Source: Chloroflexota bacterium (GTDB lineage Bacteria; Cyanobacteriota; Vampirovibrionia; Obscuribacterales; Obscuribacteraceae). Taken from it: a stretch of 22,976 nucleotides of DNA. Under the pieces are notes generated by a model, which made no database searches, was not told where the DNA came from, and worked only from the letters and a program-made list of their open reading frames with translations. The stretch's first letter is position 1. The number at the start of each line of letters is the position of its first letter. The stretch lies in contig SBAT01000086.1 in the NCBI GenBank assembly GCA_005240105.1, positions 1 through 22,976 on the forward strand, read 5' to 3'. Shown here one piece after another: positions 6,816 to 15,033 of this stretch. A program made the translations under genes and the position numbers.

Positions 6816-8477
6816 TCAGCTGTCTACAAACTGCAGATCTGCAGTTATGGCAAAATGCTTTTCAAAGAATGGCTTCTTCTCCTCAAATGCCCATGCTTCC
6901 GGCGTTGTGTCGGCGTGCTTGGCTGTATTCACATTGATTAGAAGATGCTGCGGGCGGCCTTTGTTTTTCTTGTCGTTGTCGAATATAAGTTGGATTGAAC
7001 GAACGATTTGGCGGTGGCTGCGATCAAGCGCTTCAGCCAGTCTAAGTATGGCGGACATGTCGCACACTAGCTTGCGCTCTTCGATAGTCAGTGTTGCAAA
7101 TTCAGGGTGTGAGTCCTTGGGCTCGTTGCCTCTATGGTAGCGAGCGATGGCGGCAACTAGATCGATTTCTTCTTCGGAATGACCCAAAAGTCCGCCGTTT
7201 TTGATTAGGTAGTAAGAATGCTTGTGGTGTCCTTTGCGAGCAATGAAGGTACCAATATCGTGCAGCATGGCAGCTGTCCACAAGACGCCGCGAACACTTT
7301 CGTCGGAGTCATGCAATTTGCCATGACTTTGATCAAAAATTGCCAAGGCCAGTCTGGCTACTTGCGATGTATGTTCAGTGCTGCTGCCGTATTTGGTAAG
7401 CAACTCATGAACACTGCTGGCTCGCGGGTTGCGGTGCTGCGTCAGACCGGATTCTAGCCAGCCGCCGCGAACAAAGCGGTCGACGACAACCCCTTCGCGC
7501 AGTGCCGCATCACAGTATTCAATACTGTGGGCACCTAGAGAGCGCATGGTCTCTAATAAGACAATTGCACCGGCCAAAATTGTTTGTCCACGATCAGAGC
7601 TTACGCCCTTAATCTTAGTACCGGCAAGCTTGGCGTTCTCGATGTAGTCGATAACCTTTTCCAGATTGTGGATTGTCATTTTAGTGCCGTGAATTGATTC
7701 TTTGTCCAGAGATCCAACTTTGCCGTGCATGGCCTTGTTGATTTTGACTAGAGCCGAAATTGTGCCGGAGGTGCCAATCAGATGGTTGAATCCACCACAG
7801 GCAGCAATCTGTACAGCGCATGGGCGTAACATGCCGCGCACTTCGTCATGCAGTGCCGCCAGTGCTTCCGGTGTATAACGATCTTTGGGGAAGTACTGCG
7901 CTGTCAAACGAGCAGCACCTAACTTATACGACTCAGAAAAAATTGTGCGGGCCCGGTCGGCAACGATGATTTCCGTACTGCCGCCACCAATGTCGACAAT
8001 GGCAAATTGTCCGGTGAGTTTGGGCAGGCGCCAGAGTACGCCCAAATAGATGAGTCTTGCTTCTTCTCGTCCGGAGATGCGTTTGGCATCGATGGATAAT
8101 TCGTGACGGATCTTCCTCAATAGTTCAGCACCGTTGCGCGACTCACGCACTGCTGATGTGGCAACTGCTGTAATTGTCCGTGCACCTTTTTCAAGGGCAT
8201 GGTCGCGCATACGCCGCAAGATGCGGATGGCGTGCTTTTCCGCTTCCGGATCAATTACGTGCTCGGTTAAGGCGGTGCGGAAGAAGGGCACAGCTTCGCG
8301 CATGCGCGTGATAACTTCAAAGTGGTTATGCTCGTGCGATGCCCGGCAGACAATCATGTGGAAGGAGTTGGTGCCCATATCAATGCAGGCGAGTATAGGA
8401 CCTTCTTTCAGTCTTAAGTCGTCAGCGTCATGGAGCTCGTCTAGCACAGGAAAATTCTTTGTTGTGTCTCTGGTCAT
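6816..8477 (-). CDS. ppx: Ppx/GppA phosphatase family protein with C-terminal HD domain
   Basis: A 553-residue protein with two modules. The N-terminal ASKHA domain has the phosphate-1 motif CIDMGTNSFH (31-40), ATSAVRES and the phosphate-2 motif VDIGGGSTE. This is typical of exopolyphosphatases and pppGpp phosphohydrolases (Ppx and GppA cannot be separated here). The C-terminal module has the HD signature with AAMLHDIG (His406-Asp407), preceded by a histidine-bearing helix (HTSQVARLAL) and followed by GHHKHSYYLI and ARYHRG. Expected role: hydrolysis of polyphosphate or (p)ppGpp in the cytoplasm. Its ATG overlaps the TGA of the GH15 gene as ATGA, so translation is probably coupled. The last coding bases contain an 18-bp perfect palindrome at 6829-6846. 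Confidence 0.88.
   Translation of the reverse strand: MTRDTTKNFPVLDELHDADDLRLKEGPILACIDMGTNSFHMIVCRASHEHNHFEVITRMREAVPFFRTALTEHVIDPEAEKHAIRILRRMRDHALEKGARTITAVATSAVRESRNGAELLRKIRHELSIDAKRISGREEARLIYLGVLWRLPKLTGQFAIVDIGGGSTEIIVADRARTIFSESYKLGAARLTAQYFPKDRYTPEALAALHDEVRGMLRPCAVQIAACGGFNHLIGTSGTISALVKINKAMHGKVGSLDKESIHGTKMTIHNLEKVIDYIENAKLAGTKIKGVSSDRGQTILAGAIVLLETMRSLGAHSIEYCDAALREGVVVDRFVRGGWLESGLTQHRNPRASSVHELLTKYGSSTEHTSQVARLALAIFDQSHGKLHDSDESVRGVLWTAAMLHDIGTFIARKGHHKHSYYLIKNGGLLGHSEEEIDLVAAIARYHRGNEPKDSHPEFATLTIEERKLVCDMSAILRLAEALDRSHRQIVRSIQLIFDNDKKNKGRPQHLLINVNTAKHADTTPEAWAFEEKKPFFEKHFAITADLQFVDS
6829..6846. repeat. 18-bp perfect palindrome at the 3' end of the Ppx gene
   Basis: AACTGCAGATCTGCAGTT reads identically on both strands. 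It lies inside the last codons of the minus-strand Ppx-HD gene and just past the stop of the plus-strand SRPBCC gene. A hairpin from it could help end transcription from either side, but no strong T-run follows. A dimeric protein site is another possibility. Confidence 0.5.
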
Positions 8478-10438
8478 TTGCTGTCCCTAAGTACCTTTAG
8501 CTTCTCCAGATATTCATGAACACACATAACTAAGGTAGCATGGCTCCATGAAAGTGGGGCAACCGAAAGAGGTTCGCCAGTATATGGATGCACCTGTTCG
8601 GCTAGCACTCCGGAGGGCAGGGCGTGCTTTTTAACCCATTTAATAATGTCCAGGGCTTTATCCAAATCGGCCATGGTCTTGGCTGTGGCTATCCGATATT
8701 GCGCCAGCCACATAGTGCAGATAAACCAGGGATTGCCTGGGATTTTGTCCGTTTCGGAAGAGACCTGATAATAGGGGTCGTTTTTGTAACGGGCAATACC
8801 ACCCACGTCTGTCTTCACCCAGAGCTCATCTTCAATTGCCTGCATAGTCGAGACAACTCTTGGATCGTCAGCAGGCAGAGCGCCAAAGGCAAAGAGTCCG
8901 TAATTAGCTGCATCCGGCGTCATATCCTGGTCGTAGCCGTCGCCATTCTTAGTCACCATGCGGGCAAAACGATTTTCTTTCTCGTTCCACATGTGTTTAA
9001 CCATTGCTTCGCGTACTTCAGAAGCAGCATTTTTAAAATAATTGCCGGACTCGTCTTCACCAAACTCGAAAGCAAAATTAGCTGCTGCTTCCAGTGCGCC
9101 GATAACGGAAGCGACAGTAAATAGATGAACCCCATAGCGCTCTTCCCAAAGGTCATAAGATGGATGTGGCAGATGAGTCTGACTGTCGCGATACTCGATG
9201 AGGAAGTCGGCAGTGTTCATTATCAGTTTACGGAAAAGTGGCTTGAATGCTTCCACTTCCCGAAAATGCTTGAAGTGCTTCCATAATGACCAGACAACCA
9301 AGGCTGTTTCGTCTTCTTGGATTGGCAATTCCGGTGTGCCATTGCGATACCAGGGCAACCAGCTGGAAGCCAGCGTCTCGTCGGGATTATATTTGTGCAA
9401 AAGATAGCCTTTTTCACCAATTACGGCAAGACAGAAGTCGAAAAAACGCTGAGCTAATTGCCTGTATCCGGCTAGACCAAGTGCATAGGCGCATAACGCA
9501 CCATCACGTGGCCACATATAAGAGTACGTGTCACGAGCAAATGAGACGGTGTCATGATCATTTCCAGCTATGATTGCTCCGCCGTCGTCGATATTTGTAC
9601 GCAAAATAAGCAGACTGCGTTTGTAAAGGCTGACTATATCTTCCGGTAAGCCGGCAAATTCGTGATTTTCTTTGTTTACCCAAACACGCCAATAATTCTT
9701 TGTTCTCTTCAAATATGAAGGGGGATCAAGTTTTATGATCGAGTCTAGTTTTATTACCTTGTCGTAATTGATACCAAAACAAATCCACTCATAAGTCTCA
9801 GCTTGACCATTGGGCTCTACGCTCAGATTGACGCCGACTGTAGAATCGACTGATCCCTGTGCGATTGGACTGCCTGAAAGTTGTCCGTCTTCGGCATCTC
9901 GCCAGGTGCCTTCCAAACATTCAAATTCTTTTTTACCACAAGCCCATTGTTGAACGCCTGATGTTTGTCCAGTGAATGTGTTGATTAGAAACCAGCGGTC
10001 GCGCTTGTAGTGAATTACTGATTGACTGGCTGGATCATAGTAAGAGGTATCACCAACATCATTTTCCGATATGTGAAAGTCGTGATTGAAAAACAGTCGG
10101 ACGTCTCGCTTCTGACCTTTTAGGTCGCGCACGGTCACGTGACGTAAAAACACCCAAAGATGAAACTCGACAGAGTCGTGGAAGATGAGTTCAATTCCCA
10201 GGCGCTCGTGTCGCATGCGCACATCCGTCACAAGAGTCTCATCAAGATATTTAAGTTCGCGTGTCCATTCAGGGCCCATCCAGGCAAAATCGCCGTCTGC
10301 CCATACACCGAACCGTGATGGATGTCCGAACGACTGATTTTTTTCACCGACGTGCGGGTAGTAGATATCGCGCAACGTATATGTCTCGTCGAAGTTGACG
10401 AGGACGGTGCCGTTGCCGACCGGTAAATTGCGTGGCAT
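8474..10438 (-). CDS. Glycoside hydrolase family 15 (glucoamylase/glucodextranase-type)
   Basis: A 654-residue protein with an N-terminal beta-sandwich domain (to about residue 260, starting with NGTVLVNFDETYTLRDIYYP) and a C-terminal (alpha/alpha)6 barrel. GH15 hallmarks: YMWPRDGA at 308-314, EDETALVVW at 375-383, the general-acid region DLWEER with Glu432/Glu433, and the general-base region LAEQVHPYTGEP with Glu614. The family releases glucose from alpha-glucans or related alpha-glucosides by inversion. No signal peptide is seen, so an intracellular role on glycogen or oligosaccharides, including trehalose as for some GH15 members, is likely. The ATG has AAGGAG five bases upstream. It follows hemG by 30 bp and overlaps the Ppx gene as ATGA. 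Confidence 0.9.
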   Translation of the reverse strand: MPRNLPVGNGTVLVNFDETYTLRDIYYPHVGEKNQSFGHPSRFGVWADGDFAWMGPEWTRELKYLDETLVTDVRMRHERLGIELIFHDSVEFHLWVFLRHVTVRDLKGQKRDVRLFFNHDFHISENDVGDTSYYDPASQSVIHYKRDRWFLINTFTGQTSGVQQWACGKKEFECLEGTWRDAEDGQLSGSPIAQGSVDSTVGVNLSVEPNGQAETYEWICFGINYDKVIKLDSIIKLDPPSYLKRTKNYWRVWVNKENHEFAGLPEDIVSLYKRSLLILRTNIDDGGAIIAGNDHDTVSFARDTYSYMWPRDGALCAYALGLAGYRQLAQRFFDFCLAVIGEKGYLLHKYNPDETLASSWLPWYRNGTPELPIQEDETALVVWSLWKHFKHFREVEAFKPLFRKLIMNTADFLIEYRDSQTHLPHPSYDLWEERYGVHLFTVASVIGALEAAANFAFEFGEDESGNYFKNAASEVREAMVKHMWNEKENRFARMVTKNGDGYDQDMTPDAANYGLFAFGALPADDPRVVSTMQAIEDELWVKTDVGGIARYKNDPYYQVSSETDKIPGNPWFICTMWLAQYRIATAKTMADLDKALDIIKWVKKHALPSGVLAEQVHPYTGEPLSVAPLSWSHATLVMCVHEYLEKLKVLRDSK

Positions 10439-10468
10439 CTGGACTCCTTAAGTCACGCCACGAACATG

Positions 10469-11878
10469 TTAACCGATTGACGACCCTAGTATTGATTCAG
10501 CAGCAGTTTCGCCTGTGCAAATACAGTCTGGAATTCCCGGACCCTGCATGTAATTGCCGGCAAAAGCAAGACCTGTATATCTGGCGGACAGTTGTTGTAT
10601 ATCGGCAATGAGTGCCATGTGTCCAAGATGATATTGCGGCATTGAATTTGGGTATCTGGTCAACTTCAATTCCACGGGCTCTGCGTCCAGGTGCAAGTAT
10701 TTTTTCAATTCTTTCCTTGCACTTTTAATCAATTCAGTATCACTTAGAGCATATACGTCTTTTGCCAAAGCACCGCCCATGAAGACGCGCAACATAACAG
10801 TATCCTCCGGTGCTCGTTTGGCATATTTTTGACTTACAAAAGTACAGGCAATTATTGAACTTCTTTCCTTGGATGGTACAACGAAGCCAAATCCCTTGAA
10901 GCTCGGAACGTCCGTTTTCTTATAAGCGAGATTAAGTATTGCCGATGGCGCGTATTCAATTTGTGCAAGTCTTTGGGCTAACTGGTCATCAAGCCCATGA
11001 AGCATTTTGCTCGCCTGAAAAGAAGGCGTTGCCACAATTACTGCATCAGTGTGAATTATCTCGCCGTCCTTGGTCTCTACTTCAAATCCGGAACTGGACT
11101 TCTTGATCGCGGAAACAGGAGTATTGGTTTTTATCGTTCCGGGATTTAGTTTGGCGATTATGGTATCTACCAGAAGACCGAGTCCTTGATCGAGTGAAAT
11201 GAACAAACTATAGCGAGCGCCGGAGGTTTTACGGTCAGATTTCATCAATCCGGCAATGACGCTACCGTTTTGTTTTTCCAAATCTAAAAAACGCGGCATG
11301 GTGGCATTCAAACTTAGTTTTTCCGGATCGGCAGTGTATATGCCACCAATCATTGGTTGAGCAATTCTCTCCAGGGCTTCATTGCCAAAGCGACGGCGTA
11401 CAAAACCAGCAAGCGACTCTTCAGCATCATCTTCTTTTCGCGGCAAAAGTGTTTCTAGCGCCATGCGCAATTTGCCTAATGGCGAAAAGAGAGTCGACCT
11501 GAAAAAGGAAACAAAATTTGTTGGTGCCAGCATGACAAAACCATCAGGCAGGGCGTGTAATTTTCCATTCCAGGCGACATAAGTTCGGCGGTTTTCTCTT
11601 TCAGTTTCAATAATATGCTCGTTGAGTCCTAGTCTCTTAATTAAACTAAGAGCCCAGGGCTTTTGTGTAAGAATGGAATCAGGACCTTCCTCGAACAGCA
11701 ACTGATCTTGTCGTACAGAAGAAATCACGCCGCCGCATCGGGGCGCTGCTTCGAGGACAGCCACCTTGAGGTTGGCGTCAGATTCATGAAGCTTGTAGGC
11801 AGCCGCCAAGCCGGAAATGCCGCCACCTATGATGACGACTTGCTGATGTTTGCCGTTAGACTTCCCCGAAATTTCCAT
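10469..11878 (-). CDS. hemG: Protoporphyrinogen oxidase, oxygen-dependent (HemG/HemY type)
   Basis: A 469-residue FAD enzyme that oxidises protoporphyrinogen IX to protoporphyrin IX, the penultimate step of protoporphyrin-dependent heme synthesis. The N-terminal dinucleotide motif GGGISGLAAAYKL starts at about residue 18. It is followed by VLEAAPRCGGVI and FEEGPDSI, all typical of the PPOX family. The C-terminal FAD-contact region is recognisable in LAFAGNYMQGPGIPDC. The length fits the family. An oxygen-dependent form points to an aerobic or microaerobic organism. Its stop lies 30 bp upstream of the GH15 start and it may be the first gene of that operon. It is divergent from unbV with 143 bp between. 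hemE lies about 4.4 kb away on the same strand. Confidence 0.9.
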   Translation of the reverse strand: MEISGKSNGKHQQVVIIGGGISGLAAAYKLHESDANLKVAVLEAAPRCGGVISSVRQDQLLFEEGPDSILTQKPWALSLIKRLGLNEHIIETERENRRTYVAWNGKLHALPDGFVMLAPTNFVSFFRSTLFSPLGKLRMALETLLPRKEDDAEESLAGFVRRRFGNEALERIAQPMIGGIYTADPEKLSLNATMPRFLDLEKQNGSVIAGLMKSDRKTSGARYSLFISLDQGLGLLVDTIIAKLNPGTIKTNTPVSAIKKSSSGFEVETKDGEIIHTDAVIVATPSFQASKMLHGLDDQLAQRLAQIEYAPSAILNLAYKKTDVPSFKGFGFVVPSKERSSIIACTFVSQKYAKRAPEDTVMLRVFMGGALAKDVYALSDTELIKSARKELKKYLHLDAEPVELKLTRYPNSMPQYHLGHMALIADIQQLSARYTGLAFAGNYMQGPGIPDCICTGETAAESILGSSIG

Positions 11879-12021
11879 AATTAAGTGTCAACATTGTCTA
11901 AGAAGACGCCTGTCTAGGGAGCACTTATTACGTATATTAAAAACTTAAAATCCCTGGAACCTTTGCGTACCCTGCCTATCTGGTTTATCGTTCAAGAGGA
12001 TTTGCCTAAGAGGAAGGTATT

Positions 12022-13884
12022 GTGCCTAACTTGAAGCCACAAGCTGCCCGCATTCTCGCCGTGATACTGGTTATTGCGACCTGGGCTCTTGCGCAGCCAA
12101 ACAGGATTTCAGCCTCTGCCAAAGCCGACCTGGCCTCAGGCTTTAACTTTACAAAACTGCCCATGCCGGAACCTTCCGAGTACACAAATTCGAAGGTTAA
12201 AATGGTCCGCCAGGTGCATCCGAGTCTTAAGCGCATATCCGCCTGGATTTCTGCTACCGGCGCATCGATTGCTTTGAACGATATCGACGGCGATGGGCTG
12301 GACAACGACTACTGCTTCATCGACCCGCGAACTGACGCAATCCTGGTTGGTTGTGTACCCGGTACCAAAGAGCGCTATCCGCTTACTGTTTTAAATCCAG
12401 GCAAACTGGTTGATGCCACCATGGCTCCTATGGGTTCACTTATTTGTGATCTTAACGAGGACGGGCTGAAAGACATTTTGGTCTATTGCTGGGGTCGCCC
12501 ACCAATTGCTTTCCTCCGGAAAGAGGGAGCAATTACTAAAGCTGCCTTCGTGCCCACGGAGATAGTAGCTGGATTGCCTACCGAAAATCGTTGGTTTACT
12601 TGTGCGGTATCACAAGCAGATCTCGACGGCGATGGGCACAAGGACTTGCTAGTCTGCAATTATTTCAAAGACGGATCTCGCATACTGGATGCCAAAGCTA
12701 CAGGACAAGAAGAATTACACGACTCGAAGTCCAAGTCCTACAACGGTGGACACAAGCATTTCCTCCTCTGGGACAAGAAGGGATTCCGGGAAGCCAAAAC
12801 CAATCTCTCGGAAGATATCTTGCGTGGCTGGACTGTGGCATCTGCTGTTGCCGACATAAATGGGGACGTTCTACCAGAAATTTATTTGGCTAATGATCTA
12901 GGACCGGACAGGCTTCTCTTGAACCAATCGAAACCAGGCACGTTGAACTTCAGCCTAGTCGAAGGCAAGCGTGACTTTTCTACGCCGGCTTCGTCAGTAT
13001 TGGGACGTGATTCTTACAAGGGCATGGGCGTCGACTTTGGTGACCTGAATGCTGACGGTAAGTTCGACATCTATGTAAGTAACATTGCTGCGGAATATGG
13101 ATTTATGGAGAGCCACTTTCTCTGGTTGAGCAGTCCTCAGCCAGGAACATTACCAAAATACAAACAGGCAAGCGAAGACTTGAACTTGTCGCGTAGCGGA
13201 TGGGCATGGGATGCCAGACTTGCCGATTTCAATAATGATGGTCAACTAGAAGCCTTGCAGGCAACCGGCTTTCTCAAGGGAAAGACCAACCGTTGGCCCG
13301 AACTGCAAGCTTTAGGTACAGGTAACGACCAGATGATGCATGACGCGCGTAATTGGCCGTCTTTCAAGCCGGGTGATGATATCAACGGACATGAGGCGAA
13401 TGCCTTTTTCGCCAAAGCCCAAGATGGTCGCTACTACAATATCAATCGGGAAGTCGGACTATTTGAACCGACTGTAAGTCGTGGTATAGCTATCGCCGAT
13501 GTTGATGGTGACGGCGATCTTGATTTTGCTATAGCCAACCAATTTGAGCCTTCGTCTTTCTATCGTAATGATGCAAAAAATAAAAATGAATCCCTATCGC
13601 TGCACTTAACCGAGGGACCCAAGAACTTAACTGCAGTAGGTGCCATTGCCAAACTGCATTACCCGGATGGACGGATAGCAGTTGCTCAAGTCGATGGTGG
13701 TAGCGGACACTCCGGCAAACGCAGCTCGGAAATCCACTTCGGTCTGGGTGCAATTGATCGGGTATCCTCGCTGCCAGTAGATCTAATGTGGCGAGATAGC
13801 AACGGTCGTACGCATGAGGAAAGAAGAGTCTTTTCGCCTGGAAGGCATGATGTGCATTTAGGTAGCGAGGTCAAAGGTAACTAA
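12022..13884 (+). CDS. unbV: UnbV-like protein: seven FG-GAP-type repeats plus ASPIC/UnbV domain, exported
   Basis: A 620-residue protein starting at a GTG with AGGAAGG at 12011-12017. Residues 9-24 are a hydrophobic signal segment ending in ALA before QPN. Seven Ca-binding-type repeats are visible in order: DIDGDGLD, DLNEDGLKD, DLDGDGHKD, DINGDVLPE, DLNADGKFD, DFNNDGQLE and DVDGDGDLD, from about residue 87 to 500, which predicts a seven-bladed propeller. The C-terminal 90 residues contain the ASPIC/UnbV pattern, including VGAIAKLHYPDG, QVDGGSGHSGKRS and IHFGLG. UnbV is one of three genes of unclear function (UnbV, UnbU, UnbL; also called E4, E5, E3) in the conserved enediyne warhead cassette. 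ASPIC/UnbV domains also occur in many unrelated exported proteins, so the neighbours decide the call. The next gene starts 1 bp after this stop. Confidence 0.85.
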   Translation: MPNLKPQAARILAVILVIATWALAQPNRISASAKADLASGFNFTKLPMPEPSEYTNSKVKMVRQVHPSLKRISAWISATGASIALNDIDGDGLDNDYCFIDPRTDAILVGCVPGTKERYPLTVLNPGKLVDATMAPMGSLICDLNEDGLKDILVYCWGRPPIAFLRKEGAITKAAFVPTEIVAGLPTENRWFTCAVSQADLDGDGHKDLLVCNYFKDGSRILDAKATGQEELHDSKSKSYNGGHKHFLLWDKKGFREAKTNLSEDILRGWTVASAVADINGDVLPEIYLANDLGPDRLLLNQSKPGTLNFSLVEGKRDFSTPASSVLGRDSYKGMGVDFGDLNADGKFDIYVSNIAAEYGFMESHFLWLSSPQPGTLPKYKQASEDLNLSRSGWAWDARLADFNNDGQLEALQATGFLKGKTNRWPELQALGTGNDQMMHDARNWPSFKPGDDINGHEANAFFAKAQDGRYYNINREVGLFEPTVSRGIAIADVDGDGDLDFAIANQFEPSSFYRNDAKNKNESLSLHLTEGPKNLTAVGAIAKLHYPDGRIAVAQVDGGSGHSGKRSSEIHFGLGAIDRVSSLPVDLMWRDSNGRTHEERRVFSPGRHDVHLGSEVKGN

Positions 13885-13885
13885 G

Positions 13886-14890
13886 ATGGCCACGCAATTA
13901 ACTAACAAGACTGTCATCAATAAAGAGCCTGCAATCGCCACGCTCAATTTTTATCCGAATAAGGATGCCTGGCGCCGGACGTTCGCTCTTTGGTATTTCG
14001 GTGTCTTGATGATTGTTTTGAATGTCACCGGTCATACTGTATTAGGCTTTGAGCAATCTTGGAATTTACCTTTTATTGCCGTCGGCACAGCCTGTGCCGC
14101 GCAAATCATTTTGGAATTGGCTGACTGCTGGGCGAACGTAAGAAAGCCACGCTTTATAAGCAGTCTGTTTAATTTCATAAGCTTCCTCATGCCGGCAATG
14201 ATTACGGGATTTGCTTGTGCCATGCTTCTTTTCCCGAATGAGCGTGTGATGCCGATTGTTTTTGCCGCAACACTCTCTATAGCTTCGAAGCTATTGTTCC
14301 GTGCACCTATCGGTAACAGGACTCAGCACTTCTTTAACCCGTCCAATTTTGGAATTACGATGACCTTGTTGCTGTTTCCATTTGTCGGCATGTCACCGCC
14401 ATATCACTTCACGGAAAATGTCACAGGCATTTGGGATTGGGTTGTGCCGGGAGTAATTTTAATTACGGGAATCATTATTCATGGATTCTGTACGGGCAGG
14501 TTGCCTTTGGTCTTAGCCTGGTTGGCTGGATTTGTCATACAAGCTTTTGCCCGCCATTTAATTTTTGGCGTGCCGCTGCTAGTACCTCTTATCCCAATGA
14601 CCAGTGCCGCCTTCATTCTCTTTACTCTATATATGATTCCTGACCCGGCAACGACGCCAATTAAAGTTAAAGGACAAATTGCCTTTGGCCTGGCGGTAGC
14701 GCTCATTTACGGTCTGTCCCAGGCAATGCACATGGTATTCGGGCTTTTCTTGGTCCTCACATTCGTCAGCCTGGTACGGGGCGTTGCCCTGACCATAATG
14801 GCCGCCCATGGACCTAACTCTGAGCCAGGTGGAAATGGCGAAAAGGGCTTGAAACGGGCATCAGAGGCTCAGATAGCCCAGGTAAACTGA
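13886..14890 (+). CDS. unbU: UnbU-like integral membrane protein (RnfD/NqrB-related)
   Basis: A 334-residue protein with about eight to nine hydrophobic segments. It is related to the NQR2/RnfD family: HFFNPSNFGI and the later MIPDPATTPIKVKGQIAFG match the conserved RnfD/NqrB landmarks. I see no SGAT-like flavinylation site, and no other rnf or nqr genes are present. The immediate neighbours are UnbV-like and DUF1702 (UnbL-like), so the enediyne-cassette protein UnbU (E5) is the best match. The start ATG has AAAGGT seven bases upstream and only 1 bp separates it from the unbV stop, so the two are co-translated. The polar tail after about residue 305 is probably cytoplasmic. Possible roles are membrane electron transfer or transport; neither can be shown from sequence. 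Confidence 0.85.
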   Translation: MATQLTNKTVINKEPAIATLNFYPNKDAWRRTFALWYFGVLMIVLNVTGHTVLGFEQSWNLPFIAVGTACAAQIILELADCWANVRKPRFISSLFNFISFLMPAMITGFACAMLLFPNERVMPIVFAATLSIASKLLFRAPIGNRTQHFFNPSNFGITMTLLLFPFVGMSPPYHFTENVTGIWDWVVPGVILITGIIIHGFCTGRLPLVLAWLAGFVIQAFARHLIFGVPLLVPLIPMTSAAFILFTLYMIPDPATTPIKVKGQIAFGLAVALIYGLSQAMHMVFGLFLVLTFVSLVRGVALTIMAAHGPNSEPGGNGEKGLKRASEAQIAQVN

Positions 14891-14910
14891 TTAAATCGGC
14901 GCAAAACATC

Positions 14911-14939
14911 TTGACAAGAATCAACTCCGCGCTTAATAT
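14911..14939 (+). promoter_or_regulatory. Candidate sigma-70 promoter for unbL
   Basis: A perfect -35 TTGACA (14911-14916) is followed after 17 bp by TAATAT (14934-14939), 4/6 to the -10 consensus. It lies in the 143-bp gap between unbU and unbL, so unbL may be expressed separately from unbVU. Confidence 0.5.
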
Positions 14940-14960
14940 GAGACCCACTTAATCGAAATC

Positions 14961-14988
14961 AACCCAAGGCGGGCAAGGCTTCTGGGTT
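14961..14988 (+). promoter_or_regulatory. Leader hairpin upstream of unbL
   Basis: AACCCAAG (14961-14968) can pair with CTTcTGGGTT (14979-14988), leaving one bulged C and a 10-base loop. It lies downstream of the candidate promoter and about 45 bases before the start codon. No known riboswitch class was recognised. Confidence 0.3.
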
Positions 14989-15033
14989 TGTATCTGTCCC
15001 AACACACTTACTAAAAATCACCAGGAGCCGAAA

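Noticed and set aside
8624..9124. Plus-strand open frame of 166 codons
   Set aside because: It lies antisense inside the GH15 gene, whose catalytic motifs span this region; no ribosome site or family pattern is seen.
13886..14890. Annotation as a bona fide RnfD subunit of an Rnf electron-transport complex
   Set aside because: No rnfA, B, C, E or G is near, the flavinylation motif is not seen, and the direct partners are UnbV- and UnbL-like.
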